NCBI RefSeq assembly: GCF_030272615.1
Contig: NC_081411.1
Coordinates: forward strand, 209,953,744-210,017,743
Reading direction: 5' to 3'
DNA length: 64,000 nucleotides
Source: Cryptomeria japonica
Lineage: Eukaryota > Streptophyta > Pinopsida > Cupressales > Cupressaceae
Below the pieces are notes generated by a model. It was not told where the DNA came from. It did not search any database and saw only the letters and a program-made list of their open reading frames with translations. Made by a program: the position numbers and the translations under genes. How positions within the stretch are numbered: the stretch's first letter is position 1; each line of letters begins with the position of its first letter. Positions 43,224 to 56,203 of the stretch are shown one piece after another.

Positions 43224-43409
43224 AATTTGATGATAGGATATGTCAAATTGGAAGCTAAAAATGCTCCTCCCAGAAATTTGGCATGGCTTGGCAATGTTGA
43301 CATGAATTGGGGAGAGGATTTATTAGTTGGTAATTCTAATTTTGTGTAATTTAAACTTATACATGGTGTTTTCAAATCATTTTCAATTTTGTACAACAAT
43401 TTACCTAGC

Positions 43410-45430
43410 AAGGTCTCTAATTATAACTAAGATTTTAGGTCCACATCATAAAAAATGATGTCAATTGTGTATCATGTCATCTTTTGTTAGTGTCAAGATA
43501 TGTCATCACTTGATTTAATTCTTTATAAATATAAACAATACAATTCAATCTATTATAAGTACTCATAATCAACATTAACAACTTTAAAGTCACAACTCCT
43601 AGTACTATACTATAAAACATTTTGGAGGATAAACCAATAAATTCTATCATAACTATTGAAATATACTCAACTATTGGGTTCTCTATCTTATTTATTGGGT
43701 TCCTTTCATTTAGAAAAATAAACATATACACCAATTTCAAAAAAATTATCAAAGAAAATAGGGTATTTAACCAGTCTTAAAACCAAGTTAAGTTTCTTGT
43801 CCTATAGAGATATAAACTTTTCCAAATAAATGCAAAATTATATATTTCAATACAATGTGGCCTTGTATTTCTCATATAATATTACAAATTATCTACTAGG
43901 ACTATGAATGCTACATACTACTCTGCATTAACTAGAGATTTAACTAATGGACAACTAGCAAAAAGGAAAAAATAGACTAGTTCCCAATACTTCTAACCTT
44001 ATTCTTCAATATCCATCCTTTCTTCATCCATGGGGTCTCTCTCTCCACATCAATTGCTTGAATATGCTCCTTTAGACCTTCCTAGTGTATGTAGGTCAAA
44101 ATCCAATCTAAGGCTGCGTTCACCACTAAATTTGTCCAATTCAAGAGAAAGTTCAGGATCTAAATTATGATCTCCTTATTGTCCTGATAATCCTCCTTAT
44201 CATCCAATAGGATTATTGGAAGTTTTGGGACTTCCTTAGTTTTCTTGTCAAAGTTCGAGGAATCCGGAATTCATCATAGTTTCTTAAAACATCATCCAAA
44301 CCACCCAGAACTTGAATCTTAAAGATTTCTTTACTTAAATTTTTAGCCACATCTTTTCTCAGATCTCTATCTAAAGCTATGGCCAAAAAAATTTATTATA
44401 TACACTAGTAAAGTTATTATCACATTGTCACACACACATGTGCATTCATATATACACATTTACATCTACAAACACATGAGTGCTCCAAAAAATTGCAAGT
44501 AAATATTATGTTAGATAAGATGCTATAATTGATCTAATTTGCAAGAATAGGTAATGAATGAACTATGATTAGATCATTCATAACCTATTATAATGTAATG
44601 TTCCTCTTTTTGCTGTAATTATTAACCAATAAGCTATTAACATTCATGTTAATTTGATAAATTCATGGTTGTGCTAAATTATTGCATTATTTGGGTCAAT
44701 TTGCTTGCACTTTCTTCTATGACATCATGGTCCCAGTATGTTGGAACATACCCAATGTTGATGATTTGATAAAAAGTAATATATGCATGATGGCTAGGTA
44801 CATACTCACATATTTTATTTTCATAAATTATAATATAATAATAGAGTTCAAAAAATTATTCAAATTTGAAAATTTTTAAAAACCACACCTTTATCCAATG
44901 ACTAGTGAAGGTCAAGAATACACTAGAACTATTAATCATTTAGTTGAGGCACCTTAGATATATGTTTCAATATGTCAAGTGATATTGTTCGTTGTACTCA
45001 ATAATTAAATGGTAGGATATATATCCATCCGCCTTTTCATTTCTAAGAATTTTTAGATAATTCTTTAGATAAGGGTATATTGTAGAACAAGAAATTAATA
45101 GAAAAGAACTCTAGTAATATGATAAACTTTGGGTTCTCTTGTTTATGAAATATGAAGCATATAATTTAGATAACAATGTGTTGAGCTAGCTAATAATATT
45201 TACTATACTTTATGATCACCCTAGCTCTAGGTGTTAATTAAATCTCTACTAGGTTATGACCGGTACTAGGTTAGAAATTGAATATTGTGCAATCTTTGTG
45301 TTAATTTTTAATAAGATTTAGGCTCACGTCTAATGATTCTAGAGAATTTAGTAATCACTAATACATGTTATGAAGATCTTATATCTACTTCTAGTGGTGT
45401 ACTTTTTAATTTAGATACATAACATTGAAT
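43410..45430. other. AT-rich intergenic stretch (B)
   Basis: Counterpart of 10,100-12,120, including the less AT-rich piece (about 44,000-44,380) with possible minus-strand coding remains. Confidence 0.4.
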
Positions 45431-45435
45431 GTGAC

Positions 45436-46459
45436 AAAGAATAAAGGAGGCAATGGTTCCTAGTACATTGAATAATTATGTTGTGACACTTACTACAATG
45501 TGTACGAAGATATAAAATTCTACCATTAATATTAAAGAGATAGAGATGCATTCTAAAATGATGGATAGTAGACAATAAGTCAAAGATATTATAGATTATA
45601 TAAAAAAATACTTCTAAGAGGAAAATAATATAAGTATCCATAACAAGGTAAAAATTTATTTGAAATTTTTCAAAACTAAGAAAATTATCAAAACAAGCAT
45701 TAGAATAACATATTTTGGAGAATCCTAATTAAGAGAAAGATTATTATGTAGAAGGAACCTAATTAACTAGAAGTAAACAAAAGATAAAAGTGTTGTGAGG
45801 TAACCATTGAGTAAAGAAATGTATATAACTTGGCATAAGAAAAAATGGTTAAACGCGTGGAAGGATTATATTATTCAATATAAGAAATTAATAAAATATC
45901 TATTTTTTTCTTTTTAGATTTTAGTGAGATCTTTCAAGTTGACTCTGATGCAAGTTGATTTTATGTTGTCAACAAGTGATAATGTTTTATGTGTGTACTA
46001 TTAATATGTCATGCCATAATATTCTCATCTAGATATCTTCGATTTACCATCACAGATTCTCTAATGCCATGGATATGGTGTTTAGTCAATGAAACTTCAA
46101 TTTCCCTTGTTTCTTAAACATGTTATCAGATAGTAGTAGTAGAACCCATTTTTGGAATGTTTTTAACCTAAAATTCTTATGATGCCATGTTTTCTCCTTC
46201 TACCACTCAATTTTGTGCTTATACATTTTACTTTATCTATATTTATCCTCCAACAACAAAGCAAGTGTGGTGCATATGTTACGTGCTATGAAGTTCAAAG
46301 AAACTCTAGCATTAATACCATAGGCGAACTAAAAAGATTTGAGCTTAATTTTCCTCTTGTACATGATGTGTTCTATGCCAAAAAAGAATTGTATGTACTT
46401 TTACATCCCAATCTATCCTGGTTTCCTCAAACATTTTCATTACTGCTTTGTTAATTATT
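45436..46459 (+). repeat. Interspersed repeat R, copy R1 (B)
   Basis: Counterpart of 12,125-13,147 with few changes. Confidence 0.75.
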
Positions 46460-46464
46460 GTTGG

Positions 46465-46896
46465 TGTAAATAATTATTCATCATGCATATTATTACACCT
46501 TACTTAAGTTTACTTAAGAAATGCATTTTATAGTAGTTTGGGTATGAGACACTTTGATGTTTGTGCCAAATTGGGATAGTGTGTGTAGGAGAATTTCCAC
46601 CTTTTATAGTGTTGATCTTGTTACTACTCTATCATATCTAGTTATTGTTCAGTGATAATTCCACCTTCGGTGGGTGATCTACATCGTGTGGAATATTTTA
46701 TTGTTTCTCCTACCTACCCTTGTTTCTTATTGAGCCACATGTCAGTTTTGTGTTCTCACATATTCATATAGCCTTGCCTATATAAGAGGACTCATCTACA
46801 TTGAACAACTTGTAATGATCCATTTGAACAGTATTTTCATCTTGATAGAATATAGTTTATTTCTATCATGTATTTTGTTCTCTCTTATTTTTTCTT
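46465..46896 (+). repeat. 5' LTR, right end deleted (B)
   Basis: Matches 13,153-13,584 and then jumps to the equivalent of 14,531 (GACTAACTC). The last 33 bp of the LTR are gone. The TATA box CTATATAAG is kept near 46,778. Confidence 0.75.
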
Positions 46897-47569
46897 GACT
46901 AACTCGTTGTATTGATGGAACTATTGTTGCTCCCACTAATCCTAAGGCTGATCCTGTTGGTCACTTGGATTGGCTCACTAAAACTATCATGGCAATTGTT
47001 ACCTTAAGAAAGTATGTATCAAAGGATCTCATTTTTCATATTGAGAAATGTACTCTAATCAAGGATGCTTGGCAAAAGTTTCGAGACTTCTATGGTCAAG
47101 TTGATGAGATTAGGGGATATCAAATTCATAGTGATCTCATCATATTAGATCCCAAGAACTTTGATACTATACAAGATTATGTCACTAAGGCAAAAGAGTT
47201 GAGGTCACAACTCAAGGATTGTGGCATTGATAAGAAGGATACTCAATTGATCTTCAATTTGATGGGCAAGCTTCCACAAGAATCTGCAACATTGATTTCT
47301 AGTTTCGAAACCTATAGGATGACAATGGGTTCAAGCTACATAATGCCTACATTTGATCCTTTCACTAAAATGTTGATGATAGAATAAGAATGGGCATTAT
47401 TAAGACTTGTACGTCTCAAGCATTAATATAAAATCAAGGGAACAAAGGAAATCAAGGAAAGGATAACTCCAACAAGAAGAAATGGCAATGAAAGCCTAAG
47501 TAAAAAGAATCACCTTCTCCACAACAAGGAGATTCATCCTCTTTCAAGAAGGAAAATTCACCAAAGAGG
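46897..47569 (+). pseudogene. Copia-type gag (B)
   Basis: The open part 46,965-47,387 (LDWLTKTIMAIVTLRKYVS, LIKDAWQKFRDFYGQ) is as in A. A 13-bp loss puts a stop after LMIE. The Lys-rich tail follows in a broken frame and the zinc knuckle is deleted. Confidence 0.75.
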
Positions 47570-48811
47570 CTTCTAGATTCAGGGGCTTCTCATCATATGT
47601 CATCTTCATAATCTATGTTCTCTTCATTTGAGCCTTGCACCATGCCATGGATTTTGATGGGAAATAATACATACATGGATGTGATTGGGAAAGGAGCTAT
47701 TGCCATTCGAGATAACTCCTTCAATGATGTCTTGTGCGTGCCCCATTTGGCAAACAATATTCTTTCCATATATCAAATCACACATGGCACAACTAAGAGA
47801 ATTGCGGAGTTCACACCTGAGTCAGTTTTCATTAGAGACTTCAAGACTAGAGCTATCATTGCGACTGGGATGGTTGATCATGCATCTTGGTTATACTCTT
47901 TTTCAGATTTTGTTGATGATGATGATGATGATTTCACATATGATGATTCTACATATGACGATTACACTTCTTGTGATGGTTTAGCTTTTGAGGAGAACTT
48001 TGGGTACTTGAACTTGGGGATTCCCACATGTGACCTGGCTCTTGAGCCTCGCATTTCATCTCGTCTTATTGATATCACAACACCTATTGCACTTGATGAT
48101 GTGGATAGTGTGATAGTCTTTCCTTCATGTGATTCAGTGCAACAGGATATTTCATGTCTTCGAGCTTCAATTTCATTGGATGATTACTTGATAGACATTG
48201 CGGGTTTATTTGTGGAGTCCTACGTTGCAAATTTGGGAGACATAATTGATGATATTCATCTTCTCTTTGATGAAGATGATCCTTATTCAATTGTTGCAAG
48301 GGATCACTTTGACCCTCTTATTTATTGTCTACATGATCATTCTTTCAAGGTTGACATGATTGTGGATACTTATGTACAATAGTTTAAGGACGTCTCTTTA
48401 TGTTTAGAGGAGACATGTGAGTCTTTGGATCATGTTCTACATTCATCTGCACTAGATCTTGGAGTTCATTTTTCAGTAGTGTGGAGCATTTTACCACCTT
48501 TGGAGGGGGTATCTTTCAGCATCGACATGGGGACACTTGAGTAGTTTTTAGAGATTCCATTCATCATGAGATTTTTTCGTACATCTTCCCTTCATGATTG
48601 GGGAGACTTCATGGATAGACCTCTGGTTTTGTTTCTTCTTAAGGGGAGGAATGTTGTTCAATGTCCATGGAGTAGTTTCTTCATACATCATCGAGCTTCT
48701 ATCATTGGCGTAGATTCTACATTGAGGGGGGGCTTCCTAGCTTCTCTTCTTCTCTCATATGGGGGTGATTTTTTCCTGACATGGGGTTTTGTTCCTCACA
48801 CACTTCTATGA
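47570..48811 (+). pseudogene. Protease active-site stub and acidic domain (B)
   Basis: LLDSGASHHMSSS is followed by a stop, then 255 open codons (47,615-48,382) covering the NILSIYQIT region, six Asp, and the whole acidic domain to DTYVQ. A stop present in A (16,067) is a Gln codon here. The hydrophobic tail 48,566-48,811 continues in the same frame after two stops. Confidence 0.7.
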
Positions 48812-49014
48812 GATTTCTGTTGTATATTTTTCATCTCTCTTTTGGGGGAGGTTTTTTCCCCAATGAGTTTTTCTCTCTTACCCCGCTTTGTGAGAGATTT
48901 CATTGCATTGGTTTGCATGTATTTGCATTTGTCCATGGGTACCTAACATGACCTCATACCCGAGACCCATCTTGCATTTATTAGTTGCATTGTAGACTTA
49001 AGTGGGGGAGTTTG

Positions 49015-49049
49015 TGTAAATGATTATTGATCATGGATATTATTGTTCA
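49015..49049 (+). repeat. 3' LTR remnant (B)
   Basis: Same truncated 3' LTR start as A 16,964-17,000, so the truncation came before the large duplication. Confidence 0.75.
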
Positions 49050-49880
49050 ACATTTGGATAGACTTAACATCTATAAATTTCCTATTAATCTCAAATAATT
49101 CCTCAATAAGGCTATAATTCTATGTTATGTTTGCATGATTGGCATAACTATTGAAGGTGAGATGATGGTGGATGACTGCACTGGTAGAGGAGAGATGACA
49201 TGATCAATTATTTGTGTTGTCATTGATGGAAACTACTGTCAACTAATATTTGATGATGTTTACAAATGGTTTTTGATGATTGAATTTTTGGCTGATTGAT
49301 TTGGTCTACCGTAGTTAGAGTTTGATAGTTTGACAGGGTTTACCGGCAATACTAGAAATTACGATATTAACTAGTAAAGCAGATAAGTTTTGATGGAATC
49401 AGGTGACTGGTGATGTTTCGTGACTTGTGGTTTGAAACATAAGCTTTTATGATAGAATTAAGTATGTAATCAGAACCACACCCTATGATGGTTACTGAAA
49501 GGCATGTTTTGAATTTATGGTGAAGTTTTGTTGTGACACTTACTACAATGTGTACGAAGATATAAACTACTACCATAAATAGAAAAGAGATAGAGATGCA
49601 TTCTAAAATTATGGATAGTAGACAGTAGGTCAAACATATTACAAATTATATAAAAAATTACTTCTAAGAGGAAAATAATATAAGTATGGATAAGAAGGTA
49701 AAAAAAAATTTGAAAATTTTTGAAATGTAGAAAAATATTTAAAAAGTAGTGTTAGAATAACATAGTTTGGAGAAGAACCCTAATTTTAGATGAGCCGAAA
49801 GATGAACCTAAAAATAGATAATCACTAATATTGAGAGAAATATTAATATAAATAAGGAACCTAATTAACTAGAAAGGTCT
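49050..49880 (+). repeat. Interspersed repeat R, copy R2, left part (B)
   Basis: Counterpart of 17,001-17,830. Confidence 0.8.
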
Positions 49881-51271
49881 AAAAGAGAAGTCAGGGTTGC
49901 CCACATTGGGTTACACATGGCTAAAAGAGAAGGCTTTGAAAAAGTCCAATTGGAGTCTAAACACTATCAATTGGTATATTACGCTCGATGGAAGATATGC
50001 CAACATCATTTCCTATCATTTTACCATTTTCAATCATTTTCGACATGGTAAAATCATTTATGTTCCTTTCTATTTGGCCTCTTCTTTAGAAAATAGTCTT
50101 AAAAAACATATGGAGAGTCCAAACAATCCAATTCTCCATGAAGGGCTTATTGTGCTCATCATGAAGTATGCTAAGACCCTTGAAGTTTTGCCATCTCTAT
50201 CTATGAAAGGCCAACAGACTAATATTCAGAATGTCTCTGACTCATAAATGGATTTGGAGGATAGTGGGTGTGCCATGCTTTTGATGACCCTAATTATAAG
50301 CCTGTGAAAGAAGGGGGGATGATAGTCACCCCTAGGACGTTTAGCAGTAATAATCCCCCCAGATGGGCGATTAGCAAATATAAATACACCAGCAAAGTTA
50401 TTTCTAAGGCTGATCCCCCTTCTAAAAAGAAGAAGCTTGCAGCTAAGGACTATGGTCTGAAGAATTCATATCAAGAAATTGAAATGGACATTCCCATCAA
50501 CGTCCTGAAAGAAAAACATGGGACGATGGCCAAAGAAGAGAACCATGGGATATAAAGGACTGGTAATCTGATGAACATGGTGATAGAAGCTACCAGAAGC
50601 TAGGAGAGTTGTTGGAAGTTGGTGGAGAGTGAAAATTAGGGTTAAGGAGATTATTGATATCTTCACTACCTCCACTAAGCCCAGCAAATCCAAGAAACTC
50701 ATGATTATGACTCAGAAGCTCTCCTAGGACGTTGAGGTGATGAAATGAAATTGTGAACAAAGAATTAAAAAGATGGAACAATCTATGGAAAAGATAAAGA
50801 AAAACCTCAAGAACCTGGTTGACATAAGCAAAGAAGCCATGAACAACACTATAGAGGGGCTCGAAAAGATAAATGTCGTGGTTGGGGAATACAAAACTTT
50901 CCACAGTGAACCAGACAAAGATCTTGGAGGTAAAGATTTGGCTGTTGGAGACAACAAAACCACTGGTCCTAGTTCCAATACCAGAAGAAGGAGCAGCAAC
51001 AAGGGTAACTCCATATTGATTATGGAGGAACTGGAGGAAATCAACAAGATTTCCATCTAGAAAAACAAGCAACTGGTGCACTCTCTTAATTGAGAGTTTT
51101 TCTTTTTGTTTTTGTCTTGTTGTGTACATCTATGTTGCTTTCGTGGCTATTTTGGGGTTCTCCCTTGTTTTACAGTTGGTTTATGTCTGTTTGGCTAATG
51201 GCCAATTTTTGTAAAACTTTTGGTTTTGGGTCCATGTAAAACCCGTTTGTCTATATCATTGAGTAAAGAGA
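49881..51271 (+). mobile_element. LINE-like insertion within R2, shortened (B)
   Basis: Counterpart of 17,831-20,170 with 941 bp deleted at 49,972/49,973, so most of the RNase H scrap, the 39-bp minisatellite and the first half of the unknown ORF are gone. The remaining unknown frames are recorded separately. Confidence 0.6.
49974..51060 (+). pseudogene. Unknown repeat-associated reading frames (B)
   Basis: Counterparts of 18,872-19,959: YITLDGRYANIISYHF to QNVSDS (fused in frame to a remnant of the LINE sequence, open 49,897-50,247), the Lys-rich stretch (50,268-50,555) and the coiled coil MEQSMEKIKKNLKNLVDISK (50,773-51,060). Confidence 0.45.
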
Positions 51272-51991
51272 GGCAAAAGTGTTGTAAGGTAATCATTGAG
51301 TAAAGAAACGTATATATCTTAGCATAAGAAGAAATGGTTAAACACATGGGAGGATTGGATTATTGAATCTAAGAAAGTAATAAAACATCTATTATTTTCT
51401 TTCTTAGTTTTAGTGAGATCTTCCAAGTTGACTCTGATGCAAGTTGATTTTATGTAGTCAAAAAGTGATAATGCTTGATGTGTGTACCATTAATATGTCA
51501 TCCCATAGGATTCTCATTTAGATGTCTTAGATTTACTACCACGGATTTTCTAATGCCATGGATATAGTGTGGCCATAGTCAATGGAACTTCAATTTCGCT
51601 TGTTTCTTAAACATGTTATCAGATATTAGTACTAGAACCCATTTTTTGAATGTTTTTAATTTCAAATTCTTGGCATGCCATGCTTTCTCCTTCTACCACT
51701 CAATTTTGTGCTTATACATTGTACTTTATTTGTATTAATCTATTTAATATAAATATTCTATCAAGTGTCCCAAAGATTGGTCATGCTCCAACCACAAAGT
51801 GAGTGTGGTGCATATGTTAAGGGCTATGACTGTCAAAGGAACTCTGGCATCAATACCATAGGTGAACTAAAATTATTTGAGCTTACTTTTCCTTTTGTAT
51901 AATGTTCGGTATGCCAAGAAGAATTGTATGTACTTTTACATCCCAATCTATGATGGTTTCATCACACATTTTCATTAATGCTTTGTTAATT
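51272..51991 (+). repeat. Interspersed repeat R, copy R2, right part (B)
   Basis: Counterpart of 20,171-20,890. Confidence 0.8.
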
Positions 51992-52254
51992 ATCTTTTTT
52001 ATTAATTCAATTACTGCATTAGCTTGTGATTGATAGGGGAAATCATGTTGTGTGCTACCATAAAGTTTGTAGTAATTATTTTATCATCTTGTTTATAGGG
52101 TGTTTTTCTTGACCACTCACTATACTAAAAGGATATTGATACCTTGTAATGATATTATCATATAGGAACCTTGTGACAGTCTTTGTGGTACAATCTTTTG
52201 TGGGTTCTACCTTTGCCTACTTTGTGAGATAAACTACTCCTCTTAGGATTAGTG

Positions 52255-52760
52255 TTCATTTAGATTAGGGTTTAGAGTTTATATAAAATATGATTCAATT
52301 AGGCTTAGTTTTAAAGAAAGGGTTGATTTAAAACCAGGGTAAAATTAAGGTTATAAGAGAAATATGAGTTATGATTAGGGTTGGGATTACAATATGTTTA
52401 ATGTTCAAATAGGTATAGAGCTAGCTTTTAGCTAGGGTTAGGTTTGATATTCTATTACAACTAAAATAGAGTTAGGGTTAGAGTTAACATTAGATCAGGC
52501 TTATAGTTTGGGCTTAATTAAGATTATAGCTAGGGTTAGGATTATAGTTATAAATAGGGTTAATATTAGAGTAAGGGTTATGTTTAGGTCTATGGTGAGC
52601 TTAATCAGGGTTAGGGATAGGGTTCAAGATCAATTAAGTGTAGGTGTAGAGTTTAATTATTGCTATGATTTAAACAAAATTAGGATCAATTAGAATTAAA
52701 TTTTAATTAAATTCAAGGTTAGGGTTAGGATTAAAATTAGGACTAGGATTAATATTACAA
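52255..52760 (+). repeat. Degenerate telomere-like tract (B)
   Basis: Counterpart of 21,170-21,660; for example GATTAGGGTTTAGAG near 52,263 and TCAGGGTTAGGGATAGGG near 52,605. Confidence 0.65.
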
Positions 52761-53303
52761 AGAACCACATTAAGGATATATCGGCTTATTCTATAAATGT
52801 TATTAAATATATATAAGCTAGTATTATTTTTATGAATGTAAATTTATGAATCATTATTATTTTGTAATACATAAGAATATTTATAGAAAATAATTTATTG
52901 CAATCATTTTTTATTTTGATAAAATTGTTGTCTTAAATAATTTATCTTCACAAGAACCATTTTCTTTTTGCAACATTAAGTAATCATCTCTCCATGGAAC
53001 AATATATTCTTCTATTAGAATTTTTCAATAACTATTATTTTTAAAATTAAGCTAATCAAAAGAACTTTCACATTTAATTTAATTTTCTCACTCTTTCCAT
53101 GTATTTAATTCTTAATATAATGTAATCTAATATAATATATATCGAATTGATCCTTTATTGATAAAACAAAAAATTGCATTTATTGTTTCGGTTGAAATTT
53201 AAAATGATAGCACAATCAATTGTGAATTAATTTTTCTTATTAATTTAGTCTCCTAAGAGCATTCCCAAAGGGCGTGGCCGTCGAACCTGGACAACCGTTT
53301 GCA

Positions 53304-53312
53304 TGTATAAAG
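53304..53312 (+). promoter_or_regulatory. Candidate TATA box of the kelch gene (B)
   Basis: TGTATAAAG, same position relative to the start codon as in copy A; the surrounding promoter region is almost unchanged. Confidence 0.5.
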
Positions 53313-53421
53313 CAGGGCCGATAGTTTGAACACGCAATGTAATATAATTTATTGAATTTCTGCACAATCTGACTCGGTCTGTAAGAGTAGAGCTTCATAT
53401 CTTATTTAGGAAGATTTGATA

Positions 53422-54426
53422 ATGGATTTTATGGACGAGCTCCCTGAACAAATATTTCGAGATATCTTATTAAGAGTACCCTATAAATCTCAATCAAACA
53501 TTAAACAATTGTTAAAACCCGCCCAAGAAATGATGGATTGCTTAGGGTTTTATCAAGATAGAATTAAGTTTGGGACGGCTAAGAAATATATTTGTTTCCT
53601 CCAGCATGCTGGGATATCTATATACGACCCTATTGACCAATCATTGGAAATGCTCCCTCCTATTCCCACCGGATTCGAAATCTTAAGGATTTCTCAGATT
53701 CAATGTGTTAAACACAAAATCGTTTTGCTGGGCTTGGAACATGATGGCAGTTTTAGTAAAAAAATTCTGATATATGATCTATTATGTAGTACATGGAAGC
53801 AAGGTGCTGAATTTCCCACCGGCAAACGTGCAGCCCTATTTGCATGTTGTGCCACGCCTCAAGGATCAATTTACATTGCAGGAGGAATTGAAGAAGATGG
53901 TTTTAACGATGAACTCTCTGATGCGGCTGTCTATAGAGTGGATGAAGACAAGTGGGAACTTCTTCCCCAGATGCAGGAAGAAATTGGCCCGTGTAGGGGT
54001 GTTTTCATTGAAGGAATGTTTTATGTCATTGGTATTTCGAATAATATAAGTCAGAGGTTTGATCCCAACACAGGAGTATGGACAACAATAGAAAATATGT
54101 CTCTGTACAATTCATGGCACGTCCAGCTTGTGTACGATTTTGCACAACTATATGCATTTGGAAGGAACGGAATGGAGAAATACGATTGGAAAGGAAATAT
54201 GTGGACAAATTTCGATTTTCCTGAAGAGATTTTCTTTGTTCGTGCCACAGCATGGTGTGATAGAATTTTCGTTTGCGGATATAATAATCCTAACTTCGAA
54301 TTAGGGGCCCCAGTTTTTTATATGTATAAACCTGAAGCAGCTTTCTATGATAGGTGGATTTCTCTTGGCAGGCCAAGACAATTTCTGGAAATGGAAGTCG
54401 TTGCTGTCGCCACGATAGAAATTTAG
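53422..54426 (+). CDS. F-box/kelch-repeat protein (copy B)
   Basis: 334 aa, same architecture as copy A (F-box at residues 6-50, kelch region at 110-320). It differs at five positions only: Asp167, Ala169, Glu186, Trp312, Gly316. Trp312 is shared with the kelch pseudogenes (ERWIS), so B keeps the ancestral residue there. I see no silent difference in the coding region. The open frame and unchanged promoter suggest a working gene. Probably cytosolic or nuclear SCF substrate receptor; the target cannot be told from sequence. Confidence 0.9.
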   Translation: MDFMDELPEQIFRDILLRVPYKSQSNIKQLLKPAQEMMDCLGFYQDRIKFGTAKKYICFLQHAGISIYDPIDQSLEMLPPIPTGFEILRISQIQCVKHKIVLLGLEHDGSFSKKILIYDLLCSTWKQGAEFPTGKRAALFACCATPQGSIYIAGGIEEDGFNDELSDAAVYRVDEDKWELLPQMQEEIGPCRGVFIEGMFYVIGISNNISQRFDPNTGVWTTIENMSLYNSWHVQLVYDFAQLYAFGRNGMEKYDWKGNMWTNFDFPEEIFFVRATAWCDRIFVCGYNNPNFELGAPVFYMYKPEAAFYDRWISLGRPRQFLEMEVVAVATIEI

Positions 54427-54693
54427 TATAACATATAACATGAGATAAGATGTGATTGCCCTGTAAGCTCAAGGATAAGGAAAAAGAAGTTGGAGATCGG
54501 CCCTGCCAAACAGGAAAGGTCATAACAGGATCATCACAGCACACCATTGGGTCTGTTTCCACTATTGGTATCGGCCATCAATTAAGAAATACATTTGAGT
54601 TAAATCATATATACAATGTATGATGTAAAAAAAACAATTATCTTAATTATGGATATCTCCTCTACGAACCTTTTTTTTTTATTCTAAAATGAT

Positions 54694-55039
54694 CATCATT
54701 TATTTATACAAAATACACATTAAATTTCATAACAATCATCTCTTTATAAAAATAAAATTTAAATGTTAAGTAACAATCAAATTTTTTATTTTTAGGTTTT
54801 TTTCGTTAGAATCAAACTGTACAAAGAAATTTGTTGTCACTATATTCATGTGACATAAGAATGTGCCATCATTTATTTATACAAAATACACATTAAATTT
54901 CATAACAATCATCTCTTTATAAAAATAAAATTTAAATGTTAAGTAACAATGAAATTTTTTATTTTTAGGTTTTTTTCGTTAGAATCAAACTGTACAAAGA
55001 AGTTTGTTGTCACTATATTCATGTGACATAAGAATGTGC
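54694..55039. repeat. 173-bp tandem repeat, two copies (B)
   Basis: CATCATTTATTTATACAAAA at 54,694 and 54,867. A third CATCAT at 55,040 opens the unrelated flank that A has lost. Confidence 0.9.
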
Positions 55040-55358
55040 CATCATATTTTAGCTTCGACAAAATCTACAAGCATAAAACATAAGTTTTATTTTACCAAAA
55101 TTAAATAAGTTAGAACAAAAGTATTTCATTTAGAACATTAGGTATAATATCCTGAATTTAGAAGCTTCGGGTTGGAATAAAAATTTCTCATTGTAAAACT
55201 AATTGAATTTATCAATAAATTGACTTGCTGAAAACAATTATCTTAATAGATATAAATCCTCATAGGAGATTTTTATTGAATATTTACATCATGAGATGTA
55301 TATTTTAATTACTTAATATGTTTGTCATGGTTTGTTAATTAGAATAAAATATTTGTAG
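55040..55358. other. 320-bp segment kept in B, deleted in A
   Basis: AT-rich, no gene. It begins after the second 173-bp unit (CATCATATTTTAGC) and ends before ACAAATACTTTTTT. In A the repeat joins directly to ACAAATAC, so a deletion in A is simpler than an insertion in B. Confidence 0.75.
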
Positions 55359-55510
55359 TACAAATACTTTTTTTACTTTATTGTTAAACTCAAACTTATT
55401 TTAGAAAGTTCAATATAAAATAAAAATGCTAGACAATAAATAGAGCATTCATGATGCTTGATATGTGAGGAAGCTATTTCCAAGCTGATAGCAAAGAAAA
55501 ATGTTCTACT

Positions 55511-55769
55511 TGTTAGTTTAAAATGAGCAAGAGAAGAACATAAGATAAAGAAAAAATAGCAGAAAAGAAAATCAGACAACAAGAACATGAGATGAATTTA
55601 TAGTGGTTCGGCAATTGCCTACGTCCACTCGCACAGAAGGGATCTATCACATTAACCAATATCAATATTACATAGCCATACACATATTATTTATACATTT
55701 CTTCACCCATGAAGGAAGAGTTGGGGAAGCCAAACAGTCATATGACCGTTGGGCTTCATATACCCAACA
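55511..55769 (-). repeat. Family-E 3' LTR, minus strand (B)
   Basis: 259 bp, same ends as 24,091-24,349. Confidence 0.85.
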
Positions 55770-55825
55770 ATCTCCCCCATGAAGCCCAACTAGTACAGGA
55801 AACATCCCTGCTTCCTTTTCTAATT

Positions 55826-56041
55826 TCATATTACAACCAATCTACTAGATTTTAGATTTGCAAACTTTTGTTCATGAACACTACAAATGAATCTCCTCCA
55901 TGTCAAATCGGGGTTATAAACAACTTCTCCTACAATAGACACAAACTTACTAATAGAAACATTACTTTTTGCAAGGTCATAATAAATCCCTCCATCACAA
56001 TCACCTTCTCCTTTGCTCCCCTTCTTGTAAACCTTGAACAA
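55826..56041 (-). pseudogene. Family-E short 3' reading frame (B)
   Basis: Counterpart of 24,406-24,621; two residue changes (MFKV, VGEVV). Confidence 0.5.
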
Positions 56042-56203
56042 AGAACCTAAAAAATCACCATTAGTCAGTTATAATACCCAAAAATAAAACTGTCTAACCC
56101 AAAACTCAAGCATTTCCTATTGCTAGTAACCACACATTTGGGTCCACTGGCCCTCTTCTTGGAAGTCTAGTAAATCAACTTCCTACTAAGGGTTTGGATA
56201 ATT

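Larger units (their letters stand above)
46465..49049 (+). mobile_element. Copia-like gag-protease LTR element, internally deleted (B)
   Basis: Counterpart of 13,153-17,000. One deletion runs from the 5' LTR into gag (lost: LTR end, primer-binding site, leader, gag start) and a second from before the zinc knuckle to the protease. The 3' LTR remnant is at 49,015-49,049. Confidence 0.8.
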
